Under the pieces are notes generated by a model. The model was not told where the DNA came from. It did no database searches and saw only the letters and a program-made list of their open reading frames with translations. Positions 5,326-5,946 of a DNA stretch of 5,946 nt are shown one piece after another (position 1 is the first letter of the stretch; the number at the start of each line of letters is the position of its first letter). This DNA is from CF-161 sp035259145. GTDB lineage: Bacteria > Chloroflexota > Dormibacteria > Dormibacterales > Dormibacteraceae. The translations under genes were made by a program, and so were the position numbers. The DNA lies in the NCBI GenBank assembly GCA_035259145.1, contig DATFWQ010000295.1:1-5946 (forward strand), read 5' to 3'.

Positions 5326-5946
5326 ATGGGAATCTTTCGTGGCGAGATACGGCGCGAGTTCATCGCGCGGCCTGACCAGGCCAAGAACCAGATCCTCTAC
5401 AAGTGGCCGGATACCAACATCCGCAAGCTGACCCAGCTCACCGTCCAGCAGGACGAGCTGGCGGTCTTCTTTCGCGACGGCCTCGTACAGGGCACCATCA
5501 ACCCCGGGCGGTGCACCCTCGACAGTTCTGAGATCCCATTCCTGGGCAGGTTGGTCGACGCCGCATCTGGCGGCAACCTGTTCAAGACCGAGATCTACTT
5601 CGTCTCGACGCGGGAGTTCCCCAACCTTCCTTTCGGAGGGATGATCGACAACGTGGTCGATCCCGAGACCAGCCTTGCCGTTGGTCTGCGCGTCTTCGGT
5701 GAGTACTCGCTGAAGGTGGTCGAGCCCCAATCGCTGATCCTCAACCTGGTGGGGACCCAGAACATTCAGACCAACGAGCAGGTGACCGACTGGATGCGCG
5801 AGCAGCTCCTGAAGGTTCTGCGGACGGACGTGACCAGCCACATCGTGTCACAGAACTGGCCGATACTCGGAATCGCTGCGCACACCGACGAGATCGAAGG
5901 CGAGACTCTCGCCAAGGTCCAGCGCTTCATCAACACGTATGGCCTG
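5326..5946 (+). CDS. SPFH-domain protein, YdjI/'virion core protein' type (C-terminus beyond the window)
   Basis: The ATG at 5326 opens a frame that continues without a stop to the right edge (207 residues seen). The N-terminal region has the pattern of the COG4260 SPFH subgroup. It contains ILYKWPD (23-29), an LTVQQDELAVFFRDG strand-rich block (about 37-51), NPGRCTLDSSEIPFLGRL and IYFVSTREFPNLPFGG. A segment resembling LRVFGEYSLKVVEP in the SPFH core follows. SPFH proteins assemble on membranes as scaffolds. The characterised relative YdjI of Bacillus subtilis works with a PspA homologue in membrane stress, and many relatives carry a zinc ribbon or repeat tail at the C-terminus, which would lie outside this window. 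No transmembrane helix or signal peptide is visible so far. The gene is co-directional with the ABC-2 exporter genes, 95 nt downstream. Functional linkage to the exporter is an inference. The family assignment is fairly secure, the cellular role less so. Confidence 0.85.
   Translation, partial: MGIFRGEIRREFIARPDQAKNQILYKWPDTNIRKLTQLTVQQDELAVFFRDGLVQGTINPGRCTLDSSEIPFLGRLVDAASGGNLFKTEIYFVSTREFPNLPFGGMIDNVVDPETSLAVGLRVFGEYSLKVVEPQSLILNLVGTQNIQTNEQVTDWMREQLLKVLRTDVTSHIVSQNWPILGIAAHTDEIEGETLAKVQRFINTYGL

Noticed and set aside
1..5946. CRISPR arrays, tRNAs, insertion sequences, phage or defence genes
   Set aside because: I read for regularly spaced repeats, transposase-like frames, terminal inverted repeats and tRNA-like cloverleaf ends and saw none. 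The 'virion core protein' name of the SPFH family is historical and does not imply a virus.

Overview
The window is G+C-rich bacterial DNA with dense, tightly packed genes. The combination of a Tat-exported sugar-binding lipoprotein, a MalF-type permease and a COG4260-type SPFH protein would fit Chloroflexota or a high-G+C actinobacterial or Dormibacter-like lineage. This is an inference from gene style only: there is no rRNA or phylogenetic marker here. TGA acts as an ordinary stop codon in this genome, and GTG and TTG starts are used.

Left half, minus strand (1-2080): the first two genes of a carbohydrate-uptake ABC transporter operon. A Tat-dependent solute-binding lipoprotein (677-2080) is followed after 15 nt by a MalF/UgpA-type inner-membrane permease that runs off the left edge (1-661). 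The second permease would be expected beyond the window. No ATPase for this importer is visible.

The divergent intergenic region (2081-2243) holds a plausible sigma70-type promoter for the importer. A perfect 8+1+8 palindrome (2115-2131) abuts its -10 box and looks like a repressor operator. The region also holds strong ribosome-binding sites for both divergent genes.

Right half, plus strand (2244-5230): a compact apparent operon. It encodes a cytoplasmic class C beta-lactamase-fold serine hydrolase (SxxK, Tyr and WGG motifs intact), an ABC-2-type ATPase and a six-helix ABC-2 permease. The ATPase begins 18 nt after the hydrolase stop, in the same frame. The permease begins at a TTG overlapping the ATPase stop. 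The ATPase keeps Walker A, the Q-loop and Walker B but has lost the second signature glycine, the D-loop aspartate and the switch histidine, which is the most unusual molecular feature here.

Right edge (5326-5946): after a 95-nt gap with a TTGACA-like element, an SPFH-domain protein of the YdjI/'virion core protein' type starts and runs off the edge. It may belong to a membrane-stress or membrane-organisation locus next to the exporter, but a functional link is not shown by this sequence.

I see no tRNA, rRNA, CRISPR array, insertion sequence or phage gene. Nothing here proves a new system. The best candidates for follow-up are the degenerate ABC-2 ATPase with its hydrolase partner, and the palindromic operator.
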